A DNA stretch of 64,000 bases, taken from the NCBI GenBank assembly GCA_030159235.1, contig BSBG01000002.1, positions 496,001 through 560,000 of the forward strand. The letters are read 5' to 3'. Positions 8,111-16,674 of the stretch are shown here, one piece after another. The notes under the pieces were generated by a model, which saw nothing but the letters and a program-made list of their open reading frames with translations, made no database searches and was not told the origin of the DNA. The stretch's first letter is position 1. Each line of letters opens with the position of its first letter. The stretch comes from Bacillus safensis. Lineage in GTDB: Bacteria > Bacillota > Bacilli > Bacillales > Bacillaceae. Position numbers and translations under genes: made by a program.

Positions 8111-9160
8111 ATGACGACTTCAACAAACACACAGCAGCAAGCCACTTTAAGAAAACAAGTTGGCCAGTTCTCTGGTGCTAATTCGAAAAAAAGTATCATT
8201 CAGCTATTCAATACATTTGTTCCATTTTTTGGACTTTGGTTTCTTGCCTATTATAGTCTAAATATCTCCTACCTTTTAACCCTCTTCTTTGCGGTTATTG
8301 CAGCTGGTTTCTTAGTACGTGTCTTTATTATTTTTCACGACTGCTGCCACCAATCCTTTTTCAAGCAAAAGCCGCTGAATCACCTGTTCGGTTTTTTAAC
8401 GGGTGTACTCACCCTTTTCCCTTATCTTCAATGGCAAAGAGATCATTCCATTCACCATGCCACAAGTAGTAATTTAGACAAACGAGGTACTGGCGACATT
8501 TGGCTCCTGACAGTCAAAGAATATCAAGAAGCATCAGTATGGACGAAATTTCGCTACAGATTTTATCGTAATCCTTTTGTGATGTTTATTTTAGGTCCGA
8601 TCTTTGTATTTCTCATTCAAAACCGGTTCAATGTAAAAAGTGCCCGCAAAAAAGAGCGCTGGAACACACATTTCACAAACGTGACCATTCTTGCGTTAGC
8701 AGCCGCAACATGCTTTCTATTTGGCTGGCAGGAGTTCCTTCTTGTTCAAGGTCCGATCTTCCTGATCTCAGGATCTATCGGTGTATGGTTGTTTTATGTA
8801 CAGCATACGTTTGAGGACTCTTACTTCGAAGCAGACGAACATTGGAACTATGTGCAGGCAGCTGTTGAAGGAAGCTCCTTTTACAAATTACCAAAGCTTC
8901 TTCAATGGTTAACAGGTAATATTGGTTACCACCATGTCCATCATTTAAGCCCAAGGGTACCGAATTATCACTTGGAGCATGCACATGAGCATAGTGAGCC
9001 GCTTCAAAATGTTCCAACCATCACTTTAAAAACAAGTATCGAGTCAATGAAATTTAGACTTTGGGATGAAGAAACGAAAGCATTCGTTACCTTTAAAGAA
9101 GCACGCCAGACTAGAAGCACCCCTGTCATCAAAGGAGACATTCTCAAGAAGAATGCATAA
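8111..9160 (+). CDS. des: Membrane fatty acid (delta-5 type) desaturase
   Basis: A di-iron acyl-lipid desaturase of 349 residues that introduces a double bond into membrane phospholipid acyl chains at low temperature. All three histidine boxes are present: HDCCH (76-80), HSIHH (112-116) and HHVHH (274-278), with hydrophobic helices around 35-75, 88-106 and 155-230. It heads the des-desK-desR operon, the classic thermosensing circuit of B. subtilis, though at a different chromosomal place. A stem-loop follows, so desK may be partly attenuated. Confidence 0.95.
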   Translation: MTTSTNTQQQATLRKQVGQFSGANSKKSIIQLFNTFVPFFGLWFLAYYSLNISYLLTLFFAVIAAGFLVRVFIIFHDCCHQSFFKQKPLNHLFGFLTGVLTLFPYLQWQRDHSIHHATSSNLDKRGTGDIWLLTVKEYQEASVWTKFRYRFYRNPFVMFILGPIFVFLIQNRFNVKSARKKERWNTHFTNVTILALAAATCFLFGWQEFLLVQGPIFLISGSIGVWLFYVQHTFEDSYFEADEHWNYVQAAVEGSSFYKLPKLLQWLTGNIGYHHVHHLSPRVPNYHLEHAHEHSEPLQNVPTITLKTSIESMKFRLWDEETKAFVTFKEARQTRSTPVIKGDILKKNA

Positions 9161-9161
9161 A

Positions 9162-9199
9162 CAACGCAAGCTCTTTCTTACAATAGAAGGAGCTTGTTG
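9162..9199 (+). terminator. Stem-loop between des and desK
   Basis: Long imperfect hairpin CAACGCAAGCTC / GAGCTTGTTG with AGAAGG/CTTTCT pairing inside. It has only a weak T tail, so it may attenuate transcription into desK. Confidence 0.55.
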
Positions 9200-9278
9200 A
9201 TATTTGCCGGATGCGATAACGTGTTCAATTTGATAAAGTAATGAAAAAGAATGAAAAAATGGAAAAGGTGATTCATGG

Positions 9279-10415
9279 ATGAAAAAACAATTTAAAATTC
9301 AAAAATTGCATGGGATTTCCCCCTATATATGGGCCATTTTTTTCATCCTGCCCTTCTATTTTATCTTTAAGACTCCTTCGACTTTAGGCATTGTGATCGG
9401 CATTATTTTGAACGTCGTCTTTTTCTCTGTGTATCGTTTTGCCTTTGTCGCAAAAGGATGGTCTTTATATGTCTTCGGCCTTCTATTGATCGGCATTTCG
9501 ACTGGTTATGTGATGCTCTACAGCTATATTTATTTCGCTTTTTGCATCGCCTATTTTAACGGACATATTAAACGAAAAGTCCCCTTTTATATCTTGTACT
9601 ATATCCATCTGGCGAGCGCCGCCGTGGCGGTAAACTTTAGTTTAATCTTAAAAAAGGGCTGGTTTCTCACACAAATCCCTTTTGTCGTGATCACCCTGAT
9701 TAGTGCCATTCTTCTTCCTCTCAGCATTCGGAGCAGGAAGGAACGTGAACGGCTTGAGGAGAAATTAGAATATGCCAATGAACGGATTGCCGATCTTGTG
9801 AAGCTTGAAGAAAGGCAGCGTATTGCACGTGACCTGCATGACACCCTTGGGCAAAAGCTTTCTCTGATCGGTTTAAAAAGTGATCTTGCCCGTAAACTCG
9901 TGTATAAAGATCCTGAACAAGCGCGTGCAGAACTCAAAAGCGTCCAGCAGACCGCCAGAACATCTCTCAATGAAGTGCGGAAAATTGTTTCCTCCATGAA
10001 GGGCATCCGAATCAAAGAGGAAATGTCGAACATAGAGCAAATCCTCGAAGCAGCCGGAATTGAATTGATCTATGATGAAAAGGAAGCACCGAAACACATC
10101 TCACTTCTGAACGAAAACATTGTGAGCATGTGCATCAAAGAGGCAGTGACCAATGTCGTCAAACATAGTCATGCGACTGTCTGTAAAATCACCATTCACC
10201 AAAAATCAAAGGAAGCCATCATCACAGTTGAGGATGACGGGACATTTAAAGGCGAATATCCGTCCTCTCAAACGAAGGGTCACGGCCTTCTAGGCATTAG
10301 AGAAAGATTGGAATTTGCAAATGGCCGCCTGCGTATTGAGACAAAGGACGGGACAAAGCTCATTATGAGCATTCCAAATGATTCAGCAGCAAAAGAAAGG
10401 GAGGGAATGAAATGA
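9279..10415 (+). CDS. desK: Thermosensor histidine kinase DesK
   Basis: The N-terminal ~150 residues form about five transmembrane helices. The HisKA_3 dimerisation helix ERQRIARDLHDTLGQ carries the phosphorylated H187. The ATPase has the N-box (TNVVKHS, N292) and a G-box (GHGLLGIRERL). In B. subtilis DesK senses membrane thickness and phosphorylates DesR in the cold. AAGGTG stands 8 bases before this ATG; the ATG four bases earlier is out of frame. It overlaps desR by four bases (ATGA), implying translational coupling. Confidence 0.95.
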   Translation: MKKQFKIQKLHGISPYIWAIFFILPFYFIFKTPSTLGIVIGIILNVVFFSVYRFAFVAKGWSLYVFGLLLIGISTGYVMLYSYIYFAFCIAYFNGHIKRKVPFYILYYIHLASAAVAVNFSLILKKGWFLTQIPFVVITLISAILLPLSIRSRKERERLEEKLEYANERIADLVKLEERQRIARDLHDTLGQKLSLIGLKSDLARKLVYKDPEQARAELKSVQQTARTSLNEVRKIVSSMKGIRIKEEMSNIEQILEAAGIELIYDEKEAPKHISLLNENIVSMCIKEAVTNVVKHSHATVCKITIHQKSKEAIITVEDDGTFKGEYPSSQTKGHGLLGIRERLEFANGRLRIETKDGTKLIMSIPNDSAAKEREGMK

Positions 10416-11011
10416 TCAACATCTTTATCGCAGAAGATCAGCAAATGCTGCTTGGTGCACTCGGTTCACTCCTCGATTTAGAAGACGATATGACGGTTGT
10501 GGGGAAAGGTACGAATGGCCAGGATGCCATCGATTTTGCCAAAACACATCCTGTTGATATTTGCTTAATGGATATTGAAATGCCGGGGAAATCCGGGCTT
10601 GATGCAGCGGAAGAGCTCAAAGGATCAGATGTGAAAATCATCATTTTGACGACCTTCGCCCGCTCTGGTTATTTCCAAAGAGCGCTAAAAGCTGGCGTCA
10701 GCGGCTATATGCTGAAAGATAGCCCCAGCGAGGAGCTGGCAAGTGCTATTCGCAGTGTGATGAAAGGGAAAAAGGTGTATGCTCCTGAATTAATGGAAGA
10801 CTTATATAGTGACGAAAACCCCTTAACCGAACGAGAGAAGTCGGTCCTTGAACTCGTCGCAGACGGGAAAAACACAAAAGAAATTGCAAAAGAACTCAGC
10901 ATTAAAAGCGGCACTGTCCGGAACTATATTTCTATTATTTTAGATAAGCTAGAAGTGAAAAACCGCATCGAAGCCATTACACGATCAAAAGAAAAAGGCT
11001 GGTTTAAATAA
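10412..11011 (+). CDS. desR: Response regulator DesR (NarL/LuxR type)
   Basis: Receiver domain with the phosphoacceptor D54 in CLMDIEMPG and a C-terminal LuxR-type helix-turn-helix (LTEREKSVLELVADGKNTKEIA, about 138-160). Phospho-DesR activates des transcription. 199 residues, the family length. Overlaps desK by ATGA. The candidate binding palindrome before des (8009-8022) closes the circuit. Confidence 0.95.
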   Translation: MINIFIAEDQQMLLGALGSLLDLEDDMTVVGKGTNGQDAIDFAKTHPVDICLMDIEMPGKSGLDAAEELKGSDVKIIILTTFARSGYFQRALKAGVSGYMLKDSPSEELASAIRSVMKGKKVYAPELMEDLYSDENPLTEREKSVLELVADGKNTKEIAKELSIKSGTVRNYISIILDKLEVKNRIEAITRSKEKGWFK

Positions 11012-11012
11012 G

Positions 11013-11050
11013 AAAAAAGATCAGGACACACGCTGCCTTGATCTTTTTTT
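11013..11050 (+). terminator. Terminator after desR
   Basis: AAAAAAGATCA / TTGATCTTTTTTT stem with GG/CC extension and a T run. Confidence 0.85.
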
Positions 11051-11099
11051 CTATCAAAAATCCCTCGTTTATTTTTTATCATCTGCTATCAAAATGTCA

Positions 11100-11130
11100 T
11101 TGACAACAGCCTACAGTCCTATGATATGAT
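11100..11130 (+). promoter_or_regulatory. Promoter of siderophore-binding protein gene
   Basis: A perfect -35 TTGACA (11100-11105) with TATGAT at 11125-11130 (19-base spacing). An overlapping TATGAT at 11120 gives 14 bases, so the exact -10 is uncertain. The Fur box lies immediately downstream. Confidence 0.5.
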
Positions 11131-11136
11131 ATCCAA

Positions 11137-11159
11137 GTGATAATAATTATCATTATCAC
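11137..11159 (+). promoter_or_regulatory. Fur box
   Basis: Contains TGATAAT-A-ATTATCA (11138-11152), an exact match to the 7-1-7 Fur heptamer motif. A further ATTATCA half-repeat overlaps it, giving a near-perfect 19-bp Fur box. It covers the likely transcription start, so iron-replete Fur should repress. Confidence 0.92.
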
Positions 11160-11209
11160 CAATACACCCAATATCCGGCTTTATGCCGATTTCAAAGGAG
11201 TCTACATTC

Positions 11210-12133
11210 ATGAAGAAAATATTGTTCCCTCTGATGCTCATCTTTGTACTTGCGTTGAGCGCATGTGGCAATAGCAGCAACTCTTCCTCAAATAAAGGAA
11301 ATCAATCAACATCATCATCAGACAAAATTACATATCAATCTGAAAATGGTCCTGTGAAGCTGCCAGCGCATCCAAAACGTGTCGTTGTTCTAGGTTCTTA
11401 CGCAGGTAGTGTCTTGTCACTTGGAGTGAACATCGTTGGCGTTGACACTTGGTCAAAAAAGAATCCGCGCTTCCAAAAGGAATTAAAAAATGTGGAAGAA
11501 GTATCGGATGCTAATGTAGAGAAAATTATGAAGCTAAAGCCTGATGTCATCATTGGCTTAAGCAATACTAAAAATGTAGAAAAACTCAAAAAAATCGCAC
11601 CAACCGTTTTGTTTACGTATAACAAAGTCGATTACCTTCAGCAGCACATTGAAATTGGAAAAGTATTAAACAAAGAAAAAGAAGCCAAAGCTTGGGTAAA
11701 AGATTTCAAAAAACGTGCAGATGAAGCTGGAAAAGAAATCAAAGCAAAAATTGGTAAAGATGCAACCGTTTCTGTCTTTGAAAGTGGCACAAAAGAGCTC
11801 TACGTCTTTGGAGATGCATGGGGCCGCGGAACAGAGATCCTCTACCAAGAAATGAAACTAAAAATGCCTGAGAAAGTGAAAGAAAAAGCATTAAAAGCTG
11901 GCTACTACGCAGTTTCACAGGAGGTCATTCCTGAATTTGCTGGAGATTATATGATCATAAGTAAAAATAGTGAAATGGACAACTCCTATCAAAACAGTGA
12001 AATTTACAAGTCCATCCCAGCTGTCAAAAAACATCGTGTGTATGAGGCCAATGCAGAAGAATTCTATTTTAATGACCCGATCACACTTGAATTCCAACTA
12101 TCATTCTTTAAAAAGCACTTTTTAGGTAAATAA
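11210..12133 (+). CDS. Iron-siderophore (hydroxamate type) binding lipoprotein
   Basis: A substrate-binding lipoprotein of ABC iron uptake. The signal peptide ends in the lipobox LSAC (about residue 20), so the mature protein is lipid-anchored outside the membrane. A Ser/Asn linker is followed by the periplasmic-binding fold (HPKRVVVLG near residue 56; LKPDVIIGLSN; YMIISK; FYFNDPITLEFQ at the end). The sequence looks closest to the FhuD/YxeB class, but the ligand is inferred. ATG 11210 has AAAGGAG; the open frame from 11183 lacks one. No permease or ATPase adjoins, so it must use one encoded elsewhere. Confidence 0.9.
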   Translation: MKKILFPLMLIFVLALSACGNSSNSSSNKGNQSTSSSDKITYQSENGPVKLPAHPKRVVVLGSYAGSVLSLGVNIVGVDTWSKKNPRFQKELKNVEEVSDANVEKIMKLKPDVIIGLSNTKNVEKLKKIAPTVLFTYNKVDYLQQHIEIGKVLNKEKEAKAWVKDFKKRADEAGKEIKAKIGKDATVSVFESGTKELYVFGDAWGRGTEILYQEMKLKMPEKVKEKALKAGYYAVSQEVIPEFAGDYMIISKNSEMDNSYQNSEIYKSIPAVKKHRVYEANAEEFYFNDPITLEFQLSFFKKHFLGK

Positions 12134-12137
12134 GCTG

Positions 12138-12166
12138 AAGCAAGGGATCTCTTCCCTTGCTTTTTT
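12138..12166 (+). terminator. Terminator after siderophore-binding gene
   Basis: AAGCAAGGGA / TTCCCTTGCTT stem, 4-base loop, T6 tail. Confidence 0.9.
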
Positions 12167-12167
12167 C

Positions 12168-12196
12168 TTGTCTGCTTCTAGCGGCAATGCTATTTT
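12168..12196 (+). promoter_or_regulatory. Candidate sigma-A promoter of bceR
   Basis: TTGTCT (12168-12173), 17 bases, TATTTT (12191-12196), about 48 bases before the bceR start. Confidence 0.4.
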
Positions 12197-12243
12197 TCCG
12201 CTACAATGACATACAAGCGAATACAAAAAGTGTGGTGCTGATT

Positions 12244-12933
12244 TTGTTTAAGATTCTATTGATTGAAGATGATACAACCCTCTTTCAAGAAATCAAAGAA
12301 CGTCTAGTTAACTGGTCCTATGATGTCTATGGGATTCACGATTTCAATCAGGTTCTGCAGGAATTCACGTCTGTCCAGCCTGATCTCGTCATTATTGATA
12401 TACAGCTTCCAAAATATGATGGCTTTCATTGGTGCCGGATGATTCGTCATCATTCAAATGTTCCAATCATCTTCCTCTCATCAAGAGACCACCCTGCTGA
12501 CATGGTCATGTCGATGCAGCTCGGTGCCGATGATTTTGTCCAAAAGCCCTTTCATTTTGACGTGCTCATCGCCAAAGTTAGTGCTGTTCTTCGCCGTGTG
12601 CATGATTATAATGCAGAACCAGCTATCCTAAAAATATGGTGCGGCGCTGCCATTGATTTAGAAAAGAATACCGTGACAAATGAGCACGGTGAGGTGGAAT
12701 TAACAAAAAATGAGTTATTTATTCTCAAGGAATTGATTCAGCATAAAAATCATATCGTCAGCCGGGAATCACTCATTCAAGCATTGTGGGAGGATGAACG
12801 GTTTGTCAGTGACAATACACTGACAGTAAACGTCAATCGTCTTAGAAAAAAACTCGACGAGATTTCACTTGGCGCCTTCATTGAGACAAAAGTGGGGCAG
12901 GGCTATCTTGCGAAGGAAAAGGATGATCAATGA
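12244..12933 (+). CDS. bceR: Response regulator BceR (OmpR type)
   Basis: OmpR-family regulator with receiver D52 (IIDIQLPKYDGFHW) and a C-terminal winged helix (LTKNELFILKELI ... NTLTVNVNRLRKKL). It resembles B. subtilis BceR, which senses bacitracin flux through BceAB-BceS. I start at TTG 12244 (MFKILLIEDD), giving 229 residues against 231 in B. subtilis; the open frame reaches back to 12157 but would add a nonsense hydrophobic leader. The ribosome site is weak (GTGGTG). It overlaps bceS by ATGA. Confidence 0.93.
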   Translation: MFKILLIEDDTTLFQEIKERLVNWSYDVYGIHDFNQVLQEFTSVQPDLVIIDIQLPKYDGFHWCRMIRHHSNVPIIFLSSRDHPADMVMSMQLGADDFVQKPFHFDVLIAKVSAVLRRVHDYNAEPAILKIWCGAAIDLEKNTVTNEHGEVELTKNELFILKELIQHKNHIVSRESLIQALWEDERFVSDNTLTVNVNRLRKKLDEISLGAFIETKVGQGYLAKEKDDQ

Positions 12934-13937
12934 TGCTGCAAGCATTTTTAAAAGAACGAAGAAGCTGGATTCTTTTCTTTCTTAGTTTGCAGCTCCTCAT
13001 TCTGTTTGTTGCTTATTTGGATACGACCATTCCAATCACTTCTCTCTTTTATATTGTGATATTGTCTACATTTCTCATGATCGTCTTTCTCTTTTTCCGT
13101 TACCGAAAAGAAACGGCGTATTATGAAAGGCTGAAAGAATGGGATGATGATATTGATCATCAAATACGGCTCACTCCCTCTTCCCCATTTGAGCAGCTCG
13201 TACATGATGCGACGTCAGAGCAAATTGCACGCTACCGGCAGATGGCAGCAGAACAGAAAATCGCCCTTGAAGAAGAAAAAGATGAATTGCTCTCATGGAT
13301 ACATGAGGTCAAAACTCCTCTCACAGCGATGCGCCTAATGATTGACCGCTTAACAGAGCAGCCGCTGAAATCGAATATGACGTATGAGTGGCTCAGAATT
13401 CACTTATTACTAGATGCTCAGCTTCACCAAAGCAGAATACGTCATATCGAAAATGATTTATTTATTGAAAAGCTGGACCTGCAAAACATCATAGCAAAAG
13501 AAATCAGAGCACTCCAATCATGGTGTATGCAAAAAGGAATTGGCTTTGAACTCACGCTAGAAGAACGTGATGTATTAAGTGATGCAAAATGGTTATCCTT
13601 TATGATCAGACAGGTGCTCACAAATGCAGTCAAATACAGCCATTCATCCGATGTTGTCATTGAAAGCAAGCAAATGAATGACCAAGTCGTGCTGACGATC
13701 ACGGATCAAGGCAGAGGAATTGACCCAAGAGACATATCTCGTATTTTTGAAAAAGGCTTTACCTCAACAAGACATCACAATGACACCGCCTCAACAGGAA
13801 TGGGGCTCTATTTAACGAAAAAAGGAGCTGACGCTCTTCATATCACGATCGAGGTCAACTCCGCGATAGATCAAGGCACAACCTTCACCTTCATCTTTCC
13901 GAAAAAGAATGATTTTGTTCAATTAGCAAGCATGTAA
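12930..13937 (+). CDS. bceS: Intramembrane-sensing histidine kinase BceS
   Basis: Two short N-terminal transmembrane helices (about 12-30 and 38-56) with almost no extracellular loop, the intramembrane-sensing type. Phosphorylated H125 lies in SWIHEVKTPLTAM. The N-box is FMIRQVLTNAVKYS; the G-boxes are DQGRGIDP and STGMGLYL. 335 residues, the usual size. The partner transporter genes are not immediately next but begin 2 kb on, after two opposite-strand genes. Confidence 0.93.
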   Translation: MMLQAFLKERRSWILFFLSLQLLILFVAYLDTTIPITSLFYIVILSTFLMIVFLFFRYRKETAYYERLKEWDDDIDHQIRLTPSSPFEQLVHDATSEQIARYRQMAAEQKIALEEEKDELLSWIHEVKTPLTAMRLMIDRLTEQPLKSNMTYEWLRIHLLLDAQLHQSRIRHIENDLFIEKLDLQNIIAKEIRALQSWCMQKGIGFELTLEERDVLSDAKWLSFMIRQVLTNAVKYSHSSDVVIESKQMNDQVVLTITDQGRGIDPRDISRIFEKGFTSTRHHNDTASTGMGLYLTKKGADALHITIEVNSAIDQGTTFTFIFPKKNDFVQLASM

Positions 13938-13956
13938 ATAACAACCGAGTCACACC

Positions 13957-13998
13957 CAAACTCTTCTCGTCTGGCTAAAAACTAGCGTGAAGAGTTTG
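13957..13998. terminator. Stem-loop between convergent bceS and SEDS-like gene
   Basis: Perfect 10-bp arms CAAACTCTTC / GAAGAGTTTG enclosing a smaller GCTA/TAGC hairpin. No strong T tract on either strand, so a terminator role is likely from position only. Confidence 0.5.
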
Positions 13999-14009
13999 AG
14001 ATGATTGAC

Positions 14010-15257
14010 TTAGGAAATACTCCCCGCTTCTTGGCGAAAAACATCTCCCATCTGTCTCCGTCTATAAATACTTAAGATCAGTCCAACAGCCATCATTTCT
14101 AGAAGAATATGCGATCCTCCATAGCTCATGAAAGGCATAGACACTCCAGGTAATGGAAGTAAACCAAAGTTTGTGAAAATGCTTAAGAGACTTTTTGCTG
14201 CAAACACAGCAGCTAAACCTGTCATGACCATTTTGCCATAGGCCATTTTCACTCGTTTTGCAGTATGAAATACTCTATAAATAAAGATGACAAACAACAT
14301 AAGAGCAATCAGCCCTGCCAACCAGCCAAATGAATATATGATATATGTAAGTATCCAATCCGTGTGAACCTCAGACATAGCTGAAGGAGTGATCTGAAAC
14401 CCGTTTGAGCTGAATTCATGAACTGTGTGAAGATACATATCTGCTTGAAAAAGAGAAAACAATTCAAACATCAGATATAAAACGCCTGCTGCTGTCACCA
14501 GAATGATTTGCCATAAACGTGCGCTAGACACATACATCACGGTTAAGCACATGACCAGACAGATAACAGTCGCAGGAAGAAAGCCAATCGTAATGATTAA
14601 AATCATTGGTAAAGCCACAATCCCTACCCCAAGCAGGGCCTTGAACCCATTCCCCCAATTCCAAGTGTGAAAGATACCTGCTAAAGAAATAGCTAGTAGA
14701 AATGGCACAATCTCAGTCAAATTCATGGATACATCACTTATTCTTAAAAAAAGAATACCGTTCACTCTTATCCCAAGCATCATCGAAAGAATCAGCGTTC
14801 CGAGCGTCACAATGTATAAATGCCATGAGTATTTCAATAAACGCCGATAATCGAATGAAAACAAACCAAACATAAGCACTAGACCAACTAGATAAAAGAC
14901 AAGACTTTTATAAAAAATATTCACATTTGTAAAATTTGTAAAATCGGAATGAAACTGCAAAAAGTACATCACAAGCAGCCCGCAAGAACATGCGGCTAAC
15001 ACTAGAAGAATCATTTTAAAATCGATTTGCGTTTTATGTGTTTCATGAAGCTGTGTTCCGAGAATGGCCGCATCACCAATTTGGTCCAACGCTTGATCTA
15101 TCGCCTCTTCTTCAGACATCCCAGCATGCATCGCCTCCTCTTTTAGCGTGTATAGATGATCCATCAGCTCAAGCTTTACACTCGAATGAACATCTTTATT
15201 TTTGATACGTTTACATACACTCTTAATATACTTCTCAAACTTTTTATCTAATCCCAT
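14010..15257 (-). CDS. SEDS (FtsW/RodA/SpoVE) family membrane protein with N-terminal HAAS-like domain
   Basis: Residues 1-75 form a soluble helical domain (DHLYTLKEEAMHAGMSEEEAIDQALDQIGD) like the prefix domain of permeases paired with PadR regulators. Then about nine to ten transmembrane helices follow. The SEDS hallmarks remain: VHTDW with D300 at the place of the catalytic aspartate of FtsW/RodA, and LLPLPGVSMPFMSYGGS near 366-382. It could therefore polymerise lipid II, but this is inferred. Start is ATG 15257 with GGAGAG; the frame open to 15311 lies inside padR. It overlaps padR by ten bases, so translation is probably coupled. Confidence 0.85.
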   Translation of the reverse strand: MGLDKKFEKYIKSVCKRIKNKDVHSSVKLELMDHLYTLKEEAMHAGMSEEEAIDQALDQIGDAAILGTQLHETHKTQIDFKMILLVLAACSCGLLVMYFLQFHSDFTNFTNVNIFYKSLVFYLVGLVLMFGLFSFDYRRLLKYSWHLYIVTLGTLILSMMLGIRVNGILFLRISDVSMNLTEIVPFLLAISLAGIFHTWNWGNGFKALLGVGIVALPMILIITIGFLPATVICLVMCLTVMYVSSARLWQIILVTAAGVLYLMFELFSLFQADMYLHTVHEFSSNGFQITPSAMSEVHTDWILTYIIYSFGWLAGLIALMLFVIFIYRVFHTAKRVKMAYGKMVMTGLAAVFAAKSLLSIFTNFGLLPLPGVSMPFMSYGGSHILLEMMAVGLILSIYRRRQMGDVFRQEAGSIS

Positions 15258-15592
15258 GCGATTTTCTCTCCGTTTAAAACGCCATCGACTGCATGTTTGA
15301 AAACGTTCCATTCTTCTTTCTTTTCCTTTATCAATGCTTTCCCTTGTTCATTTATTTTGTAATACTTTCTTTTCCGGTTCCCATTCCCCTCACCCCAGTA
15401 AGAGATAATGAATTCTTTCCCCTCCAAATTGTGCAAAATAGGATAGATCGTTCCTTCTTTAAAGGTGAAAATCCCTTCCGACTTCGCCTCCAATTCTTTA
15501 ATCATTTCATATCCATACATCGGTTTTTCATTTAATAGGCTTAAAATAAGGGTAGCTGTACTCCCCTTTAGAAGCTCTTTACTCACTTTCAT
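15248..15592 (-). CDS. PadR-family transcriptional regulator
   Basis: A 114-residue PadR regulator: winged helix with KPMYGYEMIKEL (about 23-34), GTIYPILHNLE recognition region and the basic KRKYYKINEQGKA wing. PadR proteins of this small class control the adjacent membrane-protein gene and themselves. A perfect inverted repeat (15621-15645) just upstream is the likely operator. The ATG follows TTGGAGGTAA. The pair stands opposite in orientation to the flanking bce genes. Confidence 0.93.
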   Translation of the reverse strand: MKVSKELLKGSTATLILSLLNEKPMYGYEMIKELEAKSEGIFTFKEGTIYPILHNLEGKEFIISYWGEGNGNRKRKYYKINEQGKALIKEKKEEWNVFKHAVDGVLNGEKIAWD

Positions 15593-15620
15593 TCCTAGTT
15601 ACCTCCAATACATAGATTTA

Positions 15621-15645
15621 CTATGCATTTATTTTATATGCATAG
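15621..15645 (-). promoter_or_regulatory. Probable PadR operator
   Basis: CTATGCAT-N9-ATGCATAG, a perfect 8-bp inverted repeat about 30-50 bases before the padR start. The AT-rich centre can serve as a -10 (TATAAA or TAAAAT on the minus strand). Autorepression is inferred from placement. Confidence 0.65.
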
Positions 15646-15802
15646 CATACATGAATAAATTGACCATGTAAAGCTTCAAAACGTTATCATGACAAGAAAA
15701 ATTATAGAAGATTGATACATAAGAGTGAAAAACAGATAAAATGAATGGGTAAAGAAACCTCATCCTGCATAAGGACGGTTTTATATAAAGTTTAAAAAAC
15801 AA

Positions 15803-15826
15803 GCATGTGACAACAATGTCACATGC
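15803..15826 (+). promoter_or_regulatory. BceR binding site before bceA
   Basis: Perfect 10-bp inverted repeat with a four-base centre whose core is TGACA-N4-TGTCA. Bce-type regulators recognise an inverted repeat of about TNACA-N4-TGTAA in front of the transporter genes. It is centred about 98 bases before the bceA ATG and 63 bases before the -10. Confidence 0.75.
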
Positions 15827-15874
15827 TCGTCTGTTTTGTTCGCCAAATCGAAGGAAGTCTGGCAGGCTTCTTTT

Positions 15875-15880
15875 TATACT
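15875..15880 (+). promoter_or_regulatory. -10 box of the bceAB promoter
   Basis: TATACT without a good -35 17 bases upstream (AGGAAG there), as expected for a BceR-activated promoter. Confidence 0.5.
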
Positions 15881-15912
15881 AGAGATATCAATTAAAAAAA
15901 GGGGTTCAGCAA

Positions 15913-16674
15913 ATGAACATTTTAGAAGCTCGCAAAATCTATAAAAGCTACGGAAATAAATTCAACAAACAAGAGGTGCTAAGTGGCATTGATTTGACCA
16001 TTGAAGCCGGAGAATTCGTCAGCATCATGGGGCCATCAGGCTCGGGGAAAACGACCCTTCTGAACGTATTGTCTTCTATCGACCATGTATCCAGCGGATC
16101 GATTCGTATCGCTGATGCGGAGATGACACAAATGAAGGATCAGCAGCTTGCGGAATTCAGAAAAAAGCAGCTTGGCTTTGTTTTTCAGGATTATAACTTG
16201 CTTGATACGCTCACGGTCAAAGAGAACATCCTTTTGCCTTTATCCATCTCTAAAACGCCTAAAAAAGAAGCTTTTGAACGTTTTCAACAGCTTGCAGAAG
16301 ACATGGGAATTTTTGAACTAAGAGACAAATACCCGAATGAACTTTCTGGTGGACAAAAGCAGCGGACATCAGCGGTTCGTGCCTTCATTCATGAACCAAG
16401 TCTTATTTTCGCGGATGAACCTACTGGAGCGCTTGATTCCAAATCTGCATCTGATTTACTTAATAAGCTGCAAGATTTCAACCGTAAACGAAAGGCAACC
16501 ATTGTGATGGTGACACATGATCCTGTCGCAGCCAGCTATTCAAGACGCGTGATTTTTATTAAGGACGGACAAATCTATACTCAGTTGAATAAAGGCGCTT
16601 TAGAGAGAAAAATGTTTTTCGAGGATATTATGAAAACGCAAGGTGTCCTGGGCGGTGTGAAGCATGAACATTAA
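15913..16674 (+). CDS. bceA: ABC transporter ATP-binding protein BceA
   Basis: ATPase of the BceAB transporter that removes bacitracin-like peptides from their lipid targets and drives signalling through BceS. Walker [10 protein letters not shown] (40-48), Q-loop FQDYN, signature LSGGQKQR (144-151), Walker [10 protein letters not shown]-loop VMVTHDP. 253 residues. Overlaps bceB by 11 bases. Sequence context and the BceR box favour BceA over the related PsdA/YxdL transporters. Confidence 0.94.
   Translation: MNILEARKIYKSYGNKFNKQEVLSGIDLTIEAGEFVSIMGPSGSGKTTLLNVLSSIDHVSSGSIRIADAEMTQMKDQQLAEFRKKQLGFVFQDYNLLDTLTVKENILLPLSISKTPKKEAFERFQQLAEDMGIFELRDKYPNELSGGQKQRTSAVRAFIHEPSLIFADEPTGALDSKSASDLLNKLQDFNRKRKATIVMVTHDPVAASYSRRVIFIKDGQIYTQLNKGALERKMFFEDIMKTQGVLGGVKHEH

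Noticed and set aside
9599-10097. Two minus-strand frames (144 and 74 residues) opposite desK
   Set aside because: Shadows of desK without start signals.
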